Source of the DNA: Capsicum annuum
Taxonomy: Eukaryota > Streptophyta > Magnoliopsida > Solanales > Solanaceae
Assembly: GCF_002878395.1 (NCBI RefSeq)
Contig: NC_061120.1
Coordinates: forward strand, 93,163,773-93,227,772
Reading direction: 5' to 3'
Length of the DNA: 64,000 bases
Part shown: in pieces, positions 12,240 to 24,307 of the stretch
Layout: each line of letters opens with the position of its first letter
Position numbering within the stretch: position 1 is the stretch's first letter
The notes under the pieces: generated by a model
Seen by the model: the letters and a program-made list of their open reading frames with translations, nothing else
Told to the model about the DNA's origin: nothing
Database searches by the model: none
Program-made: the position numbers and the translations under genes

Positions 12240-12894
12240 ATATTAAAAGTGTGAAGGACCTTGAAAATGTTGTTTGAACTTTTTGCCCTTTATTAAAAGA
12301 TTTTTTAATATATAAAATTATTTTTTCACATATTTCTTTCAATTATTAATTAATTATCAAAAAGTAAAAAAAATTCTAAAATATATGACAAGAGCGAAAT
12401 ATATGATAACCTGGTGTTGATAGATTTTTGTTTTTCCTTTGTGTACATGGAAAAAAGATGAGTGATTAGACAAAAAAAAAAAATATATGGTAAACAAAAT
12501 AAATATATTGTGCCATATTTTAATTATTAAACCTTCAATTTTCTTATAATTTGTAGCCGTCAGTTTAGACATTCCGTCATTATTTTGGTAATAATGTTGA
12601 ATTGTGTAGGCTAAAAGTCAGCATACGGGAAAATAATCTTTTTACACTGAAAAAAGAATATATATACTCCAATCCTATCCTATTAGGAATCAAGTTTTAT
12701 TATGAGATCGAATTGTCATTTAATTATTAATTAATATTTTAAAATCGAAATTAATTAAAAATTTTATTTTATTAATAAATCATAATATTTAATATTTTTA
12801 AGTTAATTAAAATTTTACTTTATATATAAAAAAAATTGGTACTTTTCCTATTTAAATAAATGGAAAGAAAAGTTTTCATAGGTTTTTTCCTTAC
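12240..12894. other. AT-rich sequence with a Helitron-5'-like phrase
   Basis: It starts with TATTAAAAGTGTGAAGGACC, the same phrase that opens the Helitron candidates at 12,900 and 36,998. That suggests a truncated related copy. The rest is very AT-rich, without coding potential or an obvious 3' end. Confidence 0.4.
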
Positions 12895-14186
12895 TTGTAA
12901 TATATATATATATATATATAAAATGTTAAAAATGTGAAGATCCTTAGAAATATGATTTGAACTTTTTATCATTCATTAAAAGTCTTTCCTTTTGACAAAA
13001 TCATCTTTTCACCAATTCTCTTCAATTATTATTTAATTAACTTTATAAAATTAATTATTATAATCTTAAAAGATTAAGGAGTCTTAAAATTATATGGTAA
13101 GAGGAAAAATATATGAAAAATAAATATTAGTTGGTTTTATTTTGTAAGTGAAAAGGAAGTAATAAAATATATGATAATTAATAAAGAGTCTAAAAAAATC
13201 TATAAATATGGTAAGAGACGTGGGCAGATTTATTGCATTAGGTATGTTAGGTAAAAATTCTTATTCCCCTTTCCTCAATTTTATATGATTTCAATGTTAA
13301 TTTTTATTGGACTCCTAAAATATAGGAATAAGAATCAATTAATATTTTCCCCAATTAGAAAAATACTCCTAAAATAGAACCCTATTAAGAAAAAACTTCT
13401 ATAAATATTGAGATTTACGTTAAACTAGAGAAGAATTCTGTTTACTTATTGGGAAAATATGATTGACGCTCATCTAACTTGATTCGGTTGCATGACTAGA
13501 TTGGTGGATGTTTAATCTTCTAACCCTCAACTTCTTCATTGTTTTTGTCAACATAATAGAATTCAACTGTGTGTATATATATCTTCTTTGTTTTTCATTC
13601 AACTCATTTTTTATAATCAAAATTTTCACTCTGACAAGAATTATTTTCATCAAAATTGAAGCTTTGTTATCACTATTGTATTAGTTTATTGTAGTTTACA
13701 GGTTGTAGATGAATTGACAGGTGGTAGATGAATGTCGATCGGCTTTGAGAAATTTTTCTTGGTAAAGGCTAGGTTTAATTGTATTATTTTTATATCTCTG
13801 TTTTGAGATTTTTTTGTGTGTAAAGGTTAAGTTTAATTGTATTGTTTTGATATCTCTATTATCGTATCATTTTGTTATAGTTTACGAGTGGTAGATGAGT
13901 GTCAGACGGCTTTGAGAAAATTTTTGTGTAAAAATTAGATTTAATTATATTGTTTTGATTTCTCTATCATCGTATTATTTTATTGCAGTTACAGGTGATA
14001 GATGAATGTCGATCAGCTTTGACAAAGTTTTTTGGTAAAGGGTAGGTTTAATTAAATAAATTCTCCAAAAGATGTTGAATTTAATTATTGTATTCATCTT
14101 TATTATTTAAACAAATATGTTATTTAGTGTAACGTTTGAACTCAATAAAGTGAGGTACACGCGCGAGGCGCGTAAACTTAAACTAG
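12895..14186 (+). mobile_element. non-autonomous Helitron (candidate)
   Basis: The 3' end is convincing: a hairpin ACGCGC-GAG-GCGCGT at 14,159-14,173, nine bases, then CTAG at 14,183-14,186 followed by T, as expected for a Helitron inserted before T. The 5' end is less certain. A (TA)10 run leads into AATGTTAAAAATGTGAAG near 12,921, a phrase shared with the other copies here, but a clean TC start is not visible. There is no Rep/helicase reading frame, so it would depend on an autonomous Helitron. The interior has an imperfect tandem repeat at 13,690-14,045. Confidence 0.6.
13690..14045. repeat. three-copy imperfect tandem repeat within the Helitron
   Basis: The word GATGAATGTCGATCGGCTTTG or close variants occurs near 13,727, 13,894 and 14,000. 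Each is preceded by TTATTGTAGTTTACAGG-like sequence and followed by GGTAAAGG.TAGGTTTAATT. Spacing is uneven (about 167 and 106 bases). Confidence 0.65.
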
Positions 14187-14661
14187 TATATATTAAAGGT
14201 GTGAAGGACCTTAGAAATATTGTTTAAATTTGTTATCTTTTATTAAAATATTTCGTAATAGACAGAATCATGTTTTTACTTTTTCTTAATATTCAAAAAT
14301 AGTAATTAAATTAGGACTTCAAAACCAACTAAAAATATGGTGTATTAATCTTATTCGTTATTTGAGTTATAAAATATTGGAAAAGTTTTTGATCCCCAAT
14401 ATTGACTTGGTCTGCTACTCCGTATATGTGTATACATACTACTCTTTTATCTGTCTCTTTAATCAAATCTCCCATAAATTAATTAAAATATAAATCTATA
14501 ATTTGAATACAAATAATTAATAGAAATACAAGTTTTCACCTTTTTCGTAATTTTCTGTATCTACATGATGCATCCTATTTAATTCGAAAAGTTTTTGATC
14601 AAATTTTGTGAGAGGAGATCAGTTTTGTGTGTGCAGTATAATTGTGCATAAAAGGAGATAT
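14187..14661. other. AT-rich spacer between the Helitron end and the Copia element
   Basis: It opens with another TATTAAAGGTGTGAAGGACC phrase directly after the Helitron 3' end. That is consistent with a second, truncated Helitron inserted head to tail. No coding sequence or other signal is seen. Confidence 0.4.
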
Positions 14662-14865
14662 TGTTATAAATGTATTACCATATAGTGAATGATTATTTAT
14701 AAAAAATTTAAAAAATTTAATTTTTGGGATAAAGTTAGTTTTTTTTTATAAATAAAGGGTTTTCCTTCATTATAGTTGAACCATTAAGAATTCTACAAGA
14801 GAAATAAAAATTATTCTCTCTTCTCTCTCCATTCTTATTTTTTCTCTATTTTATATTCCATAACA
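14662..14865 (+). repeat. 5' LTR of the GATAT Copia element
   Basis: It runs from TGTTATAAATG to ...CCATAACA. It carries a pyrimidine-rich TTCTCTCTTCTCTCTCC block and an AATAAA word near the middle, consistent with U3/R/U5 signals in a short LTR. Confidence 0.85.
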
Positions 14866-14882
14866 CGTTATCAGCACGAGAT
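14866..14882 (+). other. primer binding site region
   Basis: CGTTATCAGCACGAG follows the 5' LTR directly. This AACACGTTATCAGCACGA junction is one I recall from short-LTR plant Copia elements. The exact tRNA was not worked out. Confidence 0.6.
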
Positions 14883-15539
14883 TCTACTTTCTCTAAAAAC
14901 ACTCTTTAATGCATGAAAGATGAATGGAGTAATTTAAAGTCACGGGTACCTTTTTGGTAAAAGGTTTGAATTTGCAATTTTTATTTGCTCATATTAATGG
15001 TTAAAATGTTATTCTAAACCGTAAATTTATTGGTCCTAACAAAAAAAAAATGATCTCTACCTATGTAATAATGAGCGCATAAGATTTATCTTTTTGTATG
15101 GTGATTTGAAAGTTATCACCATGCCTTCACTTTGTGATTTATTTGGATATTAGACACGGGTGTGTTTGGTATGAAGGAAAAGAAAATGTTTTTCTGAAAA
15201 ACAAGTTGATTTTTTACTTGTTTTCTTATATTTGGTTGGTGGATGGAAAATATTTTCTGAAAAATATTTTCTAGTATTTGGTTGGTGAATAAAAAATATT
15301 TTTCAAAAAATGCATTTTATTATTTAGCTAAAGCATAAAAATATATTTTAGAATCCTTTTTTAAAAAATAAATTAAAAAAATTAAAGTTTTTTTAGTGTA
15401 GGGGGTTGGTAGGTGAGTGGGTAGGGGTGTCAGAATAGGTAGTAGGGGTGGGATAAGAAAAAGTTTTAAATTTTTTTTGTTAAAAAAAATTTAAAAAATT
15501 GGCGGGAGAAGGAGGGCTAGTAAGAGCTGGGGGTCAGGG

Positions 15540-16045
15540 TAGGAGAGTAAGGGAGAAGGGGNNNNNNNNNNNNNNNNNNNNNNNNNNNNNNNNNNNNNNN
15601 NNNNNNNNNNNNNNNNNNNNNNNNNNNNNNNNNNNNNNNNNNNNNNNNNNNNNNNNNNNNNGGGGTGTGGGGTAAGAGAAAAATTTAAATTCTTTAATAA
15701 AATGTAGATATTATTTTTGGAAAGGGAGCTGGTAGGGTTAGGGGTGGGTAGGAGTAGGGGATGGACTAAGAAAAAAATTTGAAATACTTTTTTAAAAAAA
15801 TTAAATTTTGGGGCTGAGGGTGGGGTAAGGGTAGGGGTGGGGGCAGGTTTAGGGGTAGGCAGTGGGGTAAGGTGGGGGTAGGGGATGGACTAAGAAAAAA
15901 TTTTGAAATACTTTTTAAAATAATTAAATTTTAGGGGTGGGGGTAGGGGTGGGGGTTAGGGGTAGGGGTGGGGGTAGGGCTAGGAGTAGGGGTGGGGTAG
16001 GGGTAGAGGTGGTGTCGAGGTGATAGGGTATTGGGGGCGGAGGTA
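15540..16045. repeat. G-run minisatellite within the MITE
   Basis: Dense runs of 3-6 G separated by T, TA or TTA. The most compact is at 15,934-16,020, with more than ten G runs. A longer-period repeat of about 124 bases carries GGGGATGGACTAAGAAAAAA at 15,757 and 15,881. The G-rich strand could form quadruplexes. Confidence 0.85.
15562..15661. other. assembly gap (100 N)
   Basis: Exactly 100 N, a conventional placeholder for unknown length. It falls in the G-rich repeat, which is hard to sequence, so the true array may be longer. Confidence 0.98.
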
Positions 16046-16487
16046 GATAATTTTGAGAATTGTATGAAGATTTCAACTTTAAAGTGAGGTTGAAAGAGAG
16101 TTTTGGAAAATGTTTTCCTTACTTTTTGAAGGGAAGTCATTTTCCTTAGATTTAAAGAAAATTAGTTGGTTTTGAAAACATTTTCCAAAATATATAAGCC
16201 AAGCAAACATAAGAAAACTGAAAAACATTTTCTGGAAAATGTTTTCCTTCATACCAAACACACCCAATTGAATAGGTAAGTTTTCTTATTTACTTTTATA
16301 TTGACTCTTGTTACTATCACTCTACTATCTGGAATCTTTTATTTAAAGACTCAACGTTGGTATTATTTCCTCAACTCTTGTGAAAGTGAAAATACATTTG
16401 TTAAAATCATTTTCACGTTGCTTTAGCCATGTTTAATTTCAAACAGTCAAAAGCAAGAGTTTGACTAATGGCAGAAGTATGTCATAC

Positions 16488-16780
16488 CAGAGGAGGATCC
16501 AAGATTTCAAACTTGTGGGTTCCCAACAAAATAAATAAGGCTGAAAAAAATTAAACAAAAAAAAAAGAAACCTCCACAAAGGTTCGAACTCATGACCAAA
16601 AAGAACATAGCATGCATCTCAAGTATGCCCCTCTTACCACTAAGCTATCCCATTATTTTGTTGTGTTTCTACCTATTAATATTTAAATCCATTGAGAATT
16701 TTTTTAATATAATTATAAACCTTACGGTAACGGGTGGGGGTTCCTGAAAACCCTCACCGGATACCGTAGATCCGCCCCTG
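16488..16780. mobile_element. 293-bp hAT-type MITE nested in the Copia element
   Basis: The ends are inverted repeats: left CAGAGGAGGATCCAAG, right the complement of CAGGGGCGGATCTACGG. The flanks TGTCATAC (16,480-16,487) and TGTCATGC (16,781-16,788) are an 8-bp target duplication with one mismatch, the hallmark length for hAT elements. The interior has the phrase AAGGTTCGAACTCATGACC. There is no coding. Confidence 0.85.
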
Positions 16781-16788
16781 TGTCATGC

Positions 16789-19624
16789 GTACTTGCTTCC
16801 AATGATCCAAGCATTTGGTTTGGAATATACAATGAGAATGATAGATCAAGATGGCAGCAAAATTTTCATAATATCTATAATCACTAAAAGTGATTAAATT
16901 TTATGGTGCTTCACGATTTCTAGGGCAGTAATTGCTTTGAAGCCCGATATATCTCTAAAAGAGATGTTAGAGAAAAATTTTATACATTATATGTATGCCT
17001 GGATTTGCTCCTGAAATAACAATATCTTAAAAATAATTATATGCTATCATAATTTGATATGCTTAAGACATGATAATATTCCATTTATAGGGAATGAGAA
17101 TTTCGATTGTTATAGATGTAGATCTATACTTTGGAGGTAAATGTGACTGTATATAGTAAAGTTTATCAATACAAATGTGCATTGATTGTGATGGTATCAC
17201 AATTCACCTTCGAAAGAGGCAGAGTAACTGAGAAAAGTTATTTTGAAATCTACTTCTGAAGTAGTAAATTTGAAATTTATTCATGTAATAATAAATCTGA
17301 AATTTACTAAAGGAAAAAGTACATGTCATGATAAACTTGGTGTTACTACTATAAATAGGTTCATAAGTTGACCAGAACGATTGCGATCTTCCGTAGATGT
17401 GCATATTGAGTATTAAATATATATTAGAAAATTAAAAAATTTCTCATGCACTTTTAATATTGGTTGTTCTTGTGATAAGTTGGTTGGACCAACTAATGTT
17501 AAGGTTGGATCCCCTAAATTATGAAAAGTTTTAAAGGTGAATAAGCGTTCGTTCACCTATCATGTAATATATATCAAGATGCATCAATATAAGATAATCA
17601 CATGTATGTTTATTGTCAACCTGCAGTTGACATTCATAGATTTGCTTGCTCAATATAAATTGAGTTAAGAGCATGATTTTCCAGATTATATAATCAAGAT
17701 AATTTATCTTAACAATGTTGGTTTTGTATTGAATGCCTTTGATAAATAGCTGAATCATTGCTAATATGAACAAAGCTTCATATGTTGTTCTGAAGCATGA
17801 TATATTGCATATAATAGCACTTGTTTGCATTAGACCAAAAATTATAATTAATTCCTCCATCTCAATTGGTGCAAGGTCAGGAACCAATTATTTCATCTAG
17901 TAATTTTGATGTGTGGTATTTGATCAATGGATATACCATAATGCACAAAGATGGATTCTCTAAAGTAAGTTAAGATGTATGTTAGTTTTCCTAACATGAA
18001 GGGGAGATAATAAACAACTAAAAAATATGTTGTAAATTATCATCAATATGATCCTCATTTAAAAGATAATTCAAGTTCAAATGCTAGGAGTACTTGTTGA
18101 CCCAATATTAATCTCATAGCTCTAAATACTCCAAATTGAATGTTTCTATAGGAAAAAATCTACTGAATGCATGAATCTTGGTAGATCAATCGGTACTAAA
18201 CTCAATAATTTTTGAAAAAAAAAGAAGCAAGTGATCATAATAAAGAGGCAATGTGTTCTTTAAAAGTCTACAATATAACACTTCATGAAACCTTATGAAA
18301 GGTTAAGGTACCTAAAAGTAATAAAATAATGAGACCTCAGAATGTTATGTTACATTGTGAATCGATACAAAGTGACATATTATCGATTATATCTTTGATA
18401 CAATATTGACACAATATTGTAAACGATTATGAGAATCTGAATTCCACATTTTTTAAGCATTCTAAGTAGAAATATTTATTAAGTGATATGAAAGGGTGAA
18501 TCTTGTAAGTATAAAACTTATTTGATTTGCAGTCCAGATACTTGAAGATGCCACACGTGACATGCTGAATATTGTTACTTGACAAAATTTGTATAAAAAT
18601 TCTTTTAAAGGATTCAAAATGTTTGAAGCATAGAAAAGTTTTTGAGAAACTAATTTATAATCCTTAAATTGCATAAATTTATAACTTAATAATCATTGGA
18701 ACTCTTAGATATTTTTCAAAAAATGATAGATTATCAGCCGAAAGAAGTTGAGATGAGAAACATCCAAAATTGGATTGGATCCTGAAGTACCATATCTTGT
18801 GCAATTGGTGTATTTACACATCTTGCTGCAACTACGAGCATGATATAATTTTACTTCTACATGAAGACAGTGAAGTAGATCACTTTCATACTGCAATTAA
18901 AAATTCTTGTATTAATGTGTTTATGCTAACACATATAGTCAAATTTTTTAATACATGTGCCATTCATATGATTGACATAATAATACGATACAGACATATT
19001 ACCTATTATCATAAAGAGTCACTATCATATCATGTATATATGACATTCATATTATGCTAAGACAATAGTTATTCATAAAGCGGGTCGAGAATGTATGTGG
19101 CTGAGGTTAATGATCTATCTCTTTTGAGAAAAATATAATTTGAAATATGACAAAGTACTCATGATTTTTTTTTAAGATAATGTAACATGGATAGCATAAC
19201 TCAAGGAAGGATTTATAAAAAGAGATAGAACGAAGCACATTTCGCCAAAGCTTTTCTACCTAATGAGCTCCAAAAGAATGGTGATATCAACGTGCAATAA
19301 ATTCGTTTGAGAGATCATATGACTAATTTATTGACAAAATCTCTATCAATTACAACTTTCGAGAAGACGATGCTTAAGATTAAATATGAAGATTCAAGAT
19401 TCGGAATTGATGTTCTCATCAGGGGGAGAAAATAGGCGTTGTACTCTTTTTCTTTTCAAGTTTTTTTCCCACTAGATTTTCCTTGTAAGGTTTGTAATGA
19501 GGCAGTCTATATGCGTATTATTAGAGACGTGTACTCTCTTTCCTTCACTAGATTTTTCACTGAATATTTTCTAGTAAGGTTTGAACGAGGTACACTATCT
19601 ATCAGTTAGACATTTCAGGGGGAG
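16789..19624 (+). pseudogene. decayed Copia gag-pol remnant
   Basis: No long frame survives. A phrase near 18,050 (…YDPH…, then KDNSS-like) resembles the Copia linker before RT. Near 19,310-19,370 the words IRLRDHMTNLLTKSL and ITTFEKT resemble the conserved end of Copia RNase H (…SDNLADLFTKSLP…). This fixes the plus orientation and shows that pol once reached the 3' LTR. RT catalytic motifs could not be located with confidence. Frameshifts and stops are everywhere. Confidence 0.55.
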
Positions 19625-19829
19625 TGTTAAAAATATATTATAATATATAGTGAATGGCTATTCATGGAAAATTTAGAAAACCTAACTGTCGGGACAAAGT
19701 TAGTTTTTTCCAATAAATAAAGAGATTTTCCTTCATTGTAATTGAACCATGAAGAATTTCTAAAGAGAAATAAAAATTATTCTCTCTTCTCTCTCTATTT
19801 TTTTCTTCTCTACTTTATATTTCATAATA
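19625..19829 (+). repeat. 3' LTR of the GATAT Copia element
   Basis: About 85-90% identical by eye to 14,662-14,865. It is preceded by CAGGGGGAG and followed by the target duplication GATAT. The divergence between the two LTRs marks an old insertion. Confidence 0.85.
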
Positions 19830-20375
19830 GATATACAGTTATAGTAAGACTAACAAATAAGAACTCACGCCTATCAAGAGTAATCAATGTATTTTTTTAA
19901 TTTATACAAATATTTCATAGAATAATTGTGTCACTTTGAGTTGTTAGGTTATATTCTTTGTATTTATGAATAATATTATTTATGTAATGTCAAAAAATTT
20001 ATGTGAAATAGAGTTCTATATTATTGCATGCTCGTAGTATATTTAATTTTAGAAATTTGTACAATATTTGTTTTATATAGGTGCATTAGATAAGAGGGTA
20101 TGAAATCACAAATTATGGTAGACGATTAATTTTTTTTGATATACGAATCATGTTTTTGTAATGTCATAGTTTTAATGTGAAACTTAGATCTAAAATTGTT
20201 GTATGTCCGTAGTACATTTACTTTAAATTTTTTGTGATTATTTTCTATACATGTGCATTATATAAGAGGGTGTGGATGTTACAAATTGAGGTAGAAGATT
20301 AAAAAAAAAATTGGCTATCAAAAAAAAGGTTAAATTCTTTTTTATTTATGAATAATATTGTAATTTATAGCTTTT
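19830..20375. repeat. about 215-bp tandem repeat, target of the chromovirus insertion
   Basis: Two copies (about 19,925-20,135 and 20,140-20,340) share TTTATGAATAATATT or its variants, then TAATGTCA, then ...TTGCATGCTCGTAGTA, then ...GGTGCATTA.ATAAGAGGGT. A third partial copy begins at 36,538, just beyond the chromovirus 3' LTR, so the element landed in this array and split it. Confidence 0.7.
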
Positions 20376-22454
20376 TGTAACACCTAGGATTTCGGCCAAT
20401 GGAAAATTCCTTGATTTTGAGCTTACTGCCCAACCTACGACTCACCTTACGATTCGTAATATGTCATTACGGATCGTCGGACCCCAAATTATAGAGTGAT
20501 CAATGTGTTATCCAAAGTCTCTGACCTAAATACGACTAGGATGCAATGAGTCATAGGGTCCCTTCTGTATCTAAATCAGTGTAATGGTCCATTGTTTATA
20601 ATATGCCTACAATTGAACTCACTAGTCGTAAGGTAGGAGTACGAGTCTTAGGGTACGACTCATAGTCAGATCATTGTGGGTGCCCTGAGATTATTGTTAC
20701 ACTACAAGTCATGGTGATGACTTGTAAGGAGTCATCATGAGTTGTAAGGTGACCCGTGACGACTAGTGCCATTTTTAGCTTTTATTTAAGGGTACTCTTG
20801 TAAATTCCCTTATTCCCTAATTAAAACCCATGTCCATAAAACATGTTGGGACCCTATTCATAACAATTAACCATCAAATTCACTCTCTTAAACATTCTTA
20901 AATTCCTAAGTTAAGAACAACTAGGGTTTTAAAGGAATTAGCAATTAGAGCATCCAAGGGTTGATTTCTCTCTATAATTCTTCATATCTCAGGCATGCTA
21001 CTCTTCCTCAAACTTTATTTTTTAAAATCATGTATTTACAATTTTTATTCATGTGATTAAATTGTGGTTTATAAATGTGGGTTGAGGGTTTTTAGCCTTA
21101 ATGAATGAATTGGTTTTCTCATGGCTTCTATGAATGATTCACGATTTGAATTGATGGTTTTGAACTATTTAGGGTGCATGGGTGTTGTTAATTGGAATGA
21201 GCGCCATGGATTCCCCCAAATTGATGATTTTGAATACAGTGATTGGCATAACCTCAACCCAACCTTGTAAAACTTGTTTTGAACATGAAGCTATGCATAT
21301 TGAACTAGTTTTGCAACCATTGCATGATATAAAGAGGTTATTGAAACATAATGGTTTTGATTTAATGAACAAAGAGGGACGTGGCATCTCCCCACATTAT
21401 TTAACAAACAAAATGGGTCATTTCTTCAGGTTAATGAAATTATAATGTCATGATGATAATATCTTGCAAGTATACTTGGAATGACGATACAAACAATATA
21501 TACCTGATGTGTATCATGGTTCAATGAATGGGAATCTATATATATTTTAATTGGGATTAAAGGGGTTATGTATCTAGGTCGTGAAAGAGAAGGTCCCGAT
21601 GGATCAATACTGAAAATCGCATTTGCCGGTGCATGGGTCTAAATGGACAAGTGTTTGAGTCACCCTTGCTTTATGATCGAGTATTCAAGTCACCCTTGAT
21701 ATATTTTTTTGGTTTAATTTGTGATTTATTAATTATTAAATTATCAATACAAGAATGGGCCAACCCATCCTAAAATCCAACACAAAAGCTAAAAGAACTG
21801 GATAGGTCCAATCCAAAACCCGGCCTATGTCTTACACATATAAAAGTAGTGTAGGGTTTCCTAAATGAGCTAGGATCATCTCACAACAGTACTCCCCGCC
21901 TCTTCCGCCTCTTCTCTATTTGTCGTGGCTTTCTTCTTTAATCTTCAGCTCAAACTTCTTCTTCTTTGGGTGATAAATGTTGTTCCTTGGTGTAGCTATG
22001 TTGAAAACATCTGCATCTTCAAGAGTAAGTTGTTTCCTTCCCTTCTGTATCTGGTGATTATCTTTGTGCTTGCTTAACTCTTTTTTTCTTCCAATATCAC
22101 CTGAGATCTCCAGTACTAAGGTGTATGACAAGCTTTTTGGTGCACAAAATAGGGTCTAGTCCGCTTATCCTGGTCATTATTTCTGGTAAGCTTGCTAGAT
22201 CTTTTCTACTAAAACTACTATGAAATCTGAAGACTAACATTCCACTTGAACTAGTTCTAGAAGGAAGGGAGATAAATAGATTCTTAAACCCACTGGTGCT
22301 TTGATGATACCACAAACTGAAGATGCATGTGTTGACAATCTAACCATGGACGCTAATCTACTGAGAGACCTTTTTTGTGGTTGGTTACTTAGGCTAAGTA
22401 GCATTTATTTTTGTTTGTTCTCTATCTTGTACAGAAGAATGTGAAAAAACTGTA

Positions 22455-23520
22455 CTAGCCTATCCAGTCTATAAAAAGATGTGTAACTACTAGCCTTAGA
22501 TAAGATGTCTGATACTTATCACTGTTTAATATCCTTCTAGTTATGCTAGGAAGTTGATGAAATGTTGTATATGTGAAATTATTGTGCTCCACTACCATAT
22601 TAGCTAAATAGTCTGCTAGTTGATTCCCCTTTCTGTATGTATAAACTATCTGCACTTGCTTGCTTTCAATTAGTCTCCATGCTTTCATTATTATATCCTC
22701 TGTCTTCCATGGTATTTTCCACTCCTTGCTAAGAATCTACTTCATTGCTAGTGAATTAGTCTCTCTATTTTGTCCTGATATGTTGTAATGTTTAGCTGCA
22801 TTCCAAATAGCAATTACTTCTGCTTCTATACTAGTTGTATCCTCAATAGTTGATCCTGCTGCATATAATAGATCTCTTTTTTTATATCTTAGGCATAATG
22901 CCCAAGAACTTCTCCCTGGATTACCTTTTGAAGCACCATCTGTATTATATTTTACCCATCTGGGTTTTGGGAGCTCCCACAGTACACATATAGCCCTGAT
23001 TCTAGGTTTCAGTTGACTGAATTATTTCATAATGCCTGGAAAATCTCCCCAAAAGTCTAGTGCAAGTTTTCTCACCTTAAGTGACATCCCCAGATGCCTT
23101 GTAACATTCATTATCATCCTGTGTACTGATACTCCTTTTCTTTCATGCTTTAGTGCATTCTTTTTTCTCTAGAGTTCCCATATTATCATAGATGGCACTG
23201 CTCTGTATTAAGTTTTTTCCCTTAGCTTCACATCTGCATTTCACCATGCATATATTATATTTCTCAAACTCAATCCTTGTATGGTAATACCTGTAAAAGA
23301 AAAAAAATAGGACCAAGTCCTAGTAGTAAAATGTTATCTCAGTAGCACATGAGTCACAGTCTCCTGTGTTGGATTCTGACAAACCAACACAAAGAAGGAC
23401 CTTTCACTCCCCATCTCCTAATAGTAGCACCAACTGAAATCTTTCTTTTCCACATTCTCCACGTGAAGAAGCCTTTTTTGAAAGGTATTCCTTTTATCCA
23501 CACCTTCTTGTATAACTCAA
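22455..23520 (-). pseudogene. LINE ORF2 C-terminus: zf-RVT and RNase H
   Basis: At 23,520-23,340, minus-strand codons give a tryptophan/cysteine-rich piece with WCYY and FFVLVCQNPTQETVTHVLLR-like residues, as in the zf-RVT domain after plant LINE reverse transcriptases. At 22,688-22,455, RLIESKQVQIVYTYRKGNQL followed by ADYLAN is the end of the plant LINE RNase H domain. Stops and shifts separate the parts. In a live element these would support RNA binding and removal of the RNA strand during target-primed reverse transcription. Confidence 0.65.
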
Positions 23521-24307
23521 TAGGATTCTCTCTATGCCTGATATAATGCCATACTGATTTGACACTAAAATTCCCCCTTATCTCTAATGTCCATACTACC
23601 TTGTCCTACTACATTTCATTCTGAGGAGTATTCACATTCTGAGTTATATGATCCATCATTTCCTCTGGCATTACTTCTTGAAGTTTTAGTACATCCCAAT
23701 GCCCTTCCTTAATTAAGTCTTTTACTCTCTGAAAATCATTATCCCATTCCCTGCTAATCTCCATAATGGAATATAAATCACCTAATCCTGTCCAGTTATT
23801 ATACCAAACATGTGCATTGCCTCTTCTTATTTTTCACAAAATCAAATGATCAATTAGAACCCTTGCCTGTAGCATCTATTTTTAAACTTGGGTACCACCT
23901 CCTGATTTCCACATAACTTCTTTAGGGTATAATTTGTCGCAGTACTTAATCGTCATGTACTCACGTCATATAGACCTCTTAGTTATAAAGTTCCACCATA
24001 TCTTATAGAATAGTGTTGTTGATACATCATGGAGACTCCTTAATCCAAGACCTCCTTTCTCTTATGGTACACGCATCTTAGACCAAGCCACCCAGTATCT
24101 GCCTTTTCCTTCCTCATTGCTAATCCAAAAAACAATTAGCAAAACATTTCTGAATAGCATTTATAACATCTTAGGTGGATTCATAACTGACAAGCAGTGA
24201 ATTGGAACACTTTGCAGCACATGTTTAATTAGGACAGCTCTCTCTCCAAATGATAATAGCTTTCCTTTCCAAGTTTGTAATTTGCAGCTAATTCTATTCA
24301 TGATCAA

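Larger units (their letters stand above)
15158..16265. mobile_element. G-rich hAT-like MITE nested in the Copia element
   Basis: The terminal inverted repeats are at least 24 bp and perfect. The left begins GGGTGTGTTTGGTATGAAGG and the right ends with its reverse complement at 16,265. Sub-terminal GAAAATATTTTC-type inverted words follow. The middle alternates G-rich strings with AAAAATTTGAAATACTTTTT blocks in an approximately 124-bp tandem repeat. No target duplication is obvious (flanks TTAGACAC and AATTGAAT), so the superfamily call rests on the terminal sequence only. A 100-base assembly gap lies inside. Confidence 0.75.
14662..19829 (+). mobile_element. Ty1/Copia retrotransposon, 204-bp LTRs, target duplication GATAT
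   Basis: Two LTRs (14,662-14,865 and 19,625-19,829) share TGTTA starts, the phrase ATATAGTGAATG, the TTATTCTCTCTTCTCTCTC block and a TATATTCCATAACA-like end. The 5-mer GATAT precedes the first LTR (14,657-14,661) and follows the second (19,830-19,834), a perfect target site duplication. A priming site follows the 5' LTR and a GGGGGAG purine tract precedes the 3' LTR (19,617-19,624). The interior is a decayed pol. Two MITEs account for about 1.4 kb of the 5.2 kb. Confidence 0.85.

Noticed and set aside
15934..16020. Interstitial telomere repeat
   Set aside because: Words such as GGGGTTAGGGG occur, but the plant unit TTTAGGG is not repeated. The tract is a G-rich MITE core.
15931..16140. Pro/Thr-rich minus-strand ORF
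   Set aside because: It is only the translation of the G-run minisatellite read backwards. The amino-acid pattern follows from the repeat.
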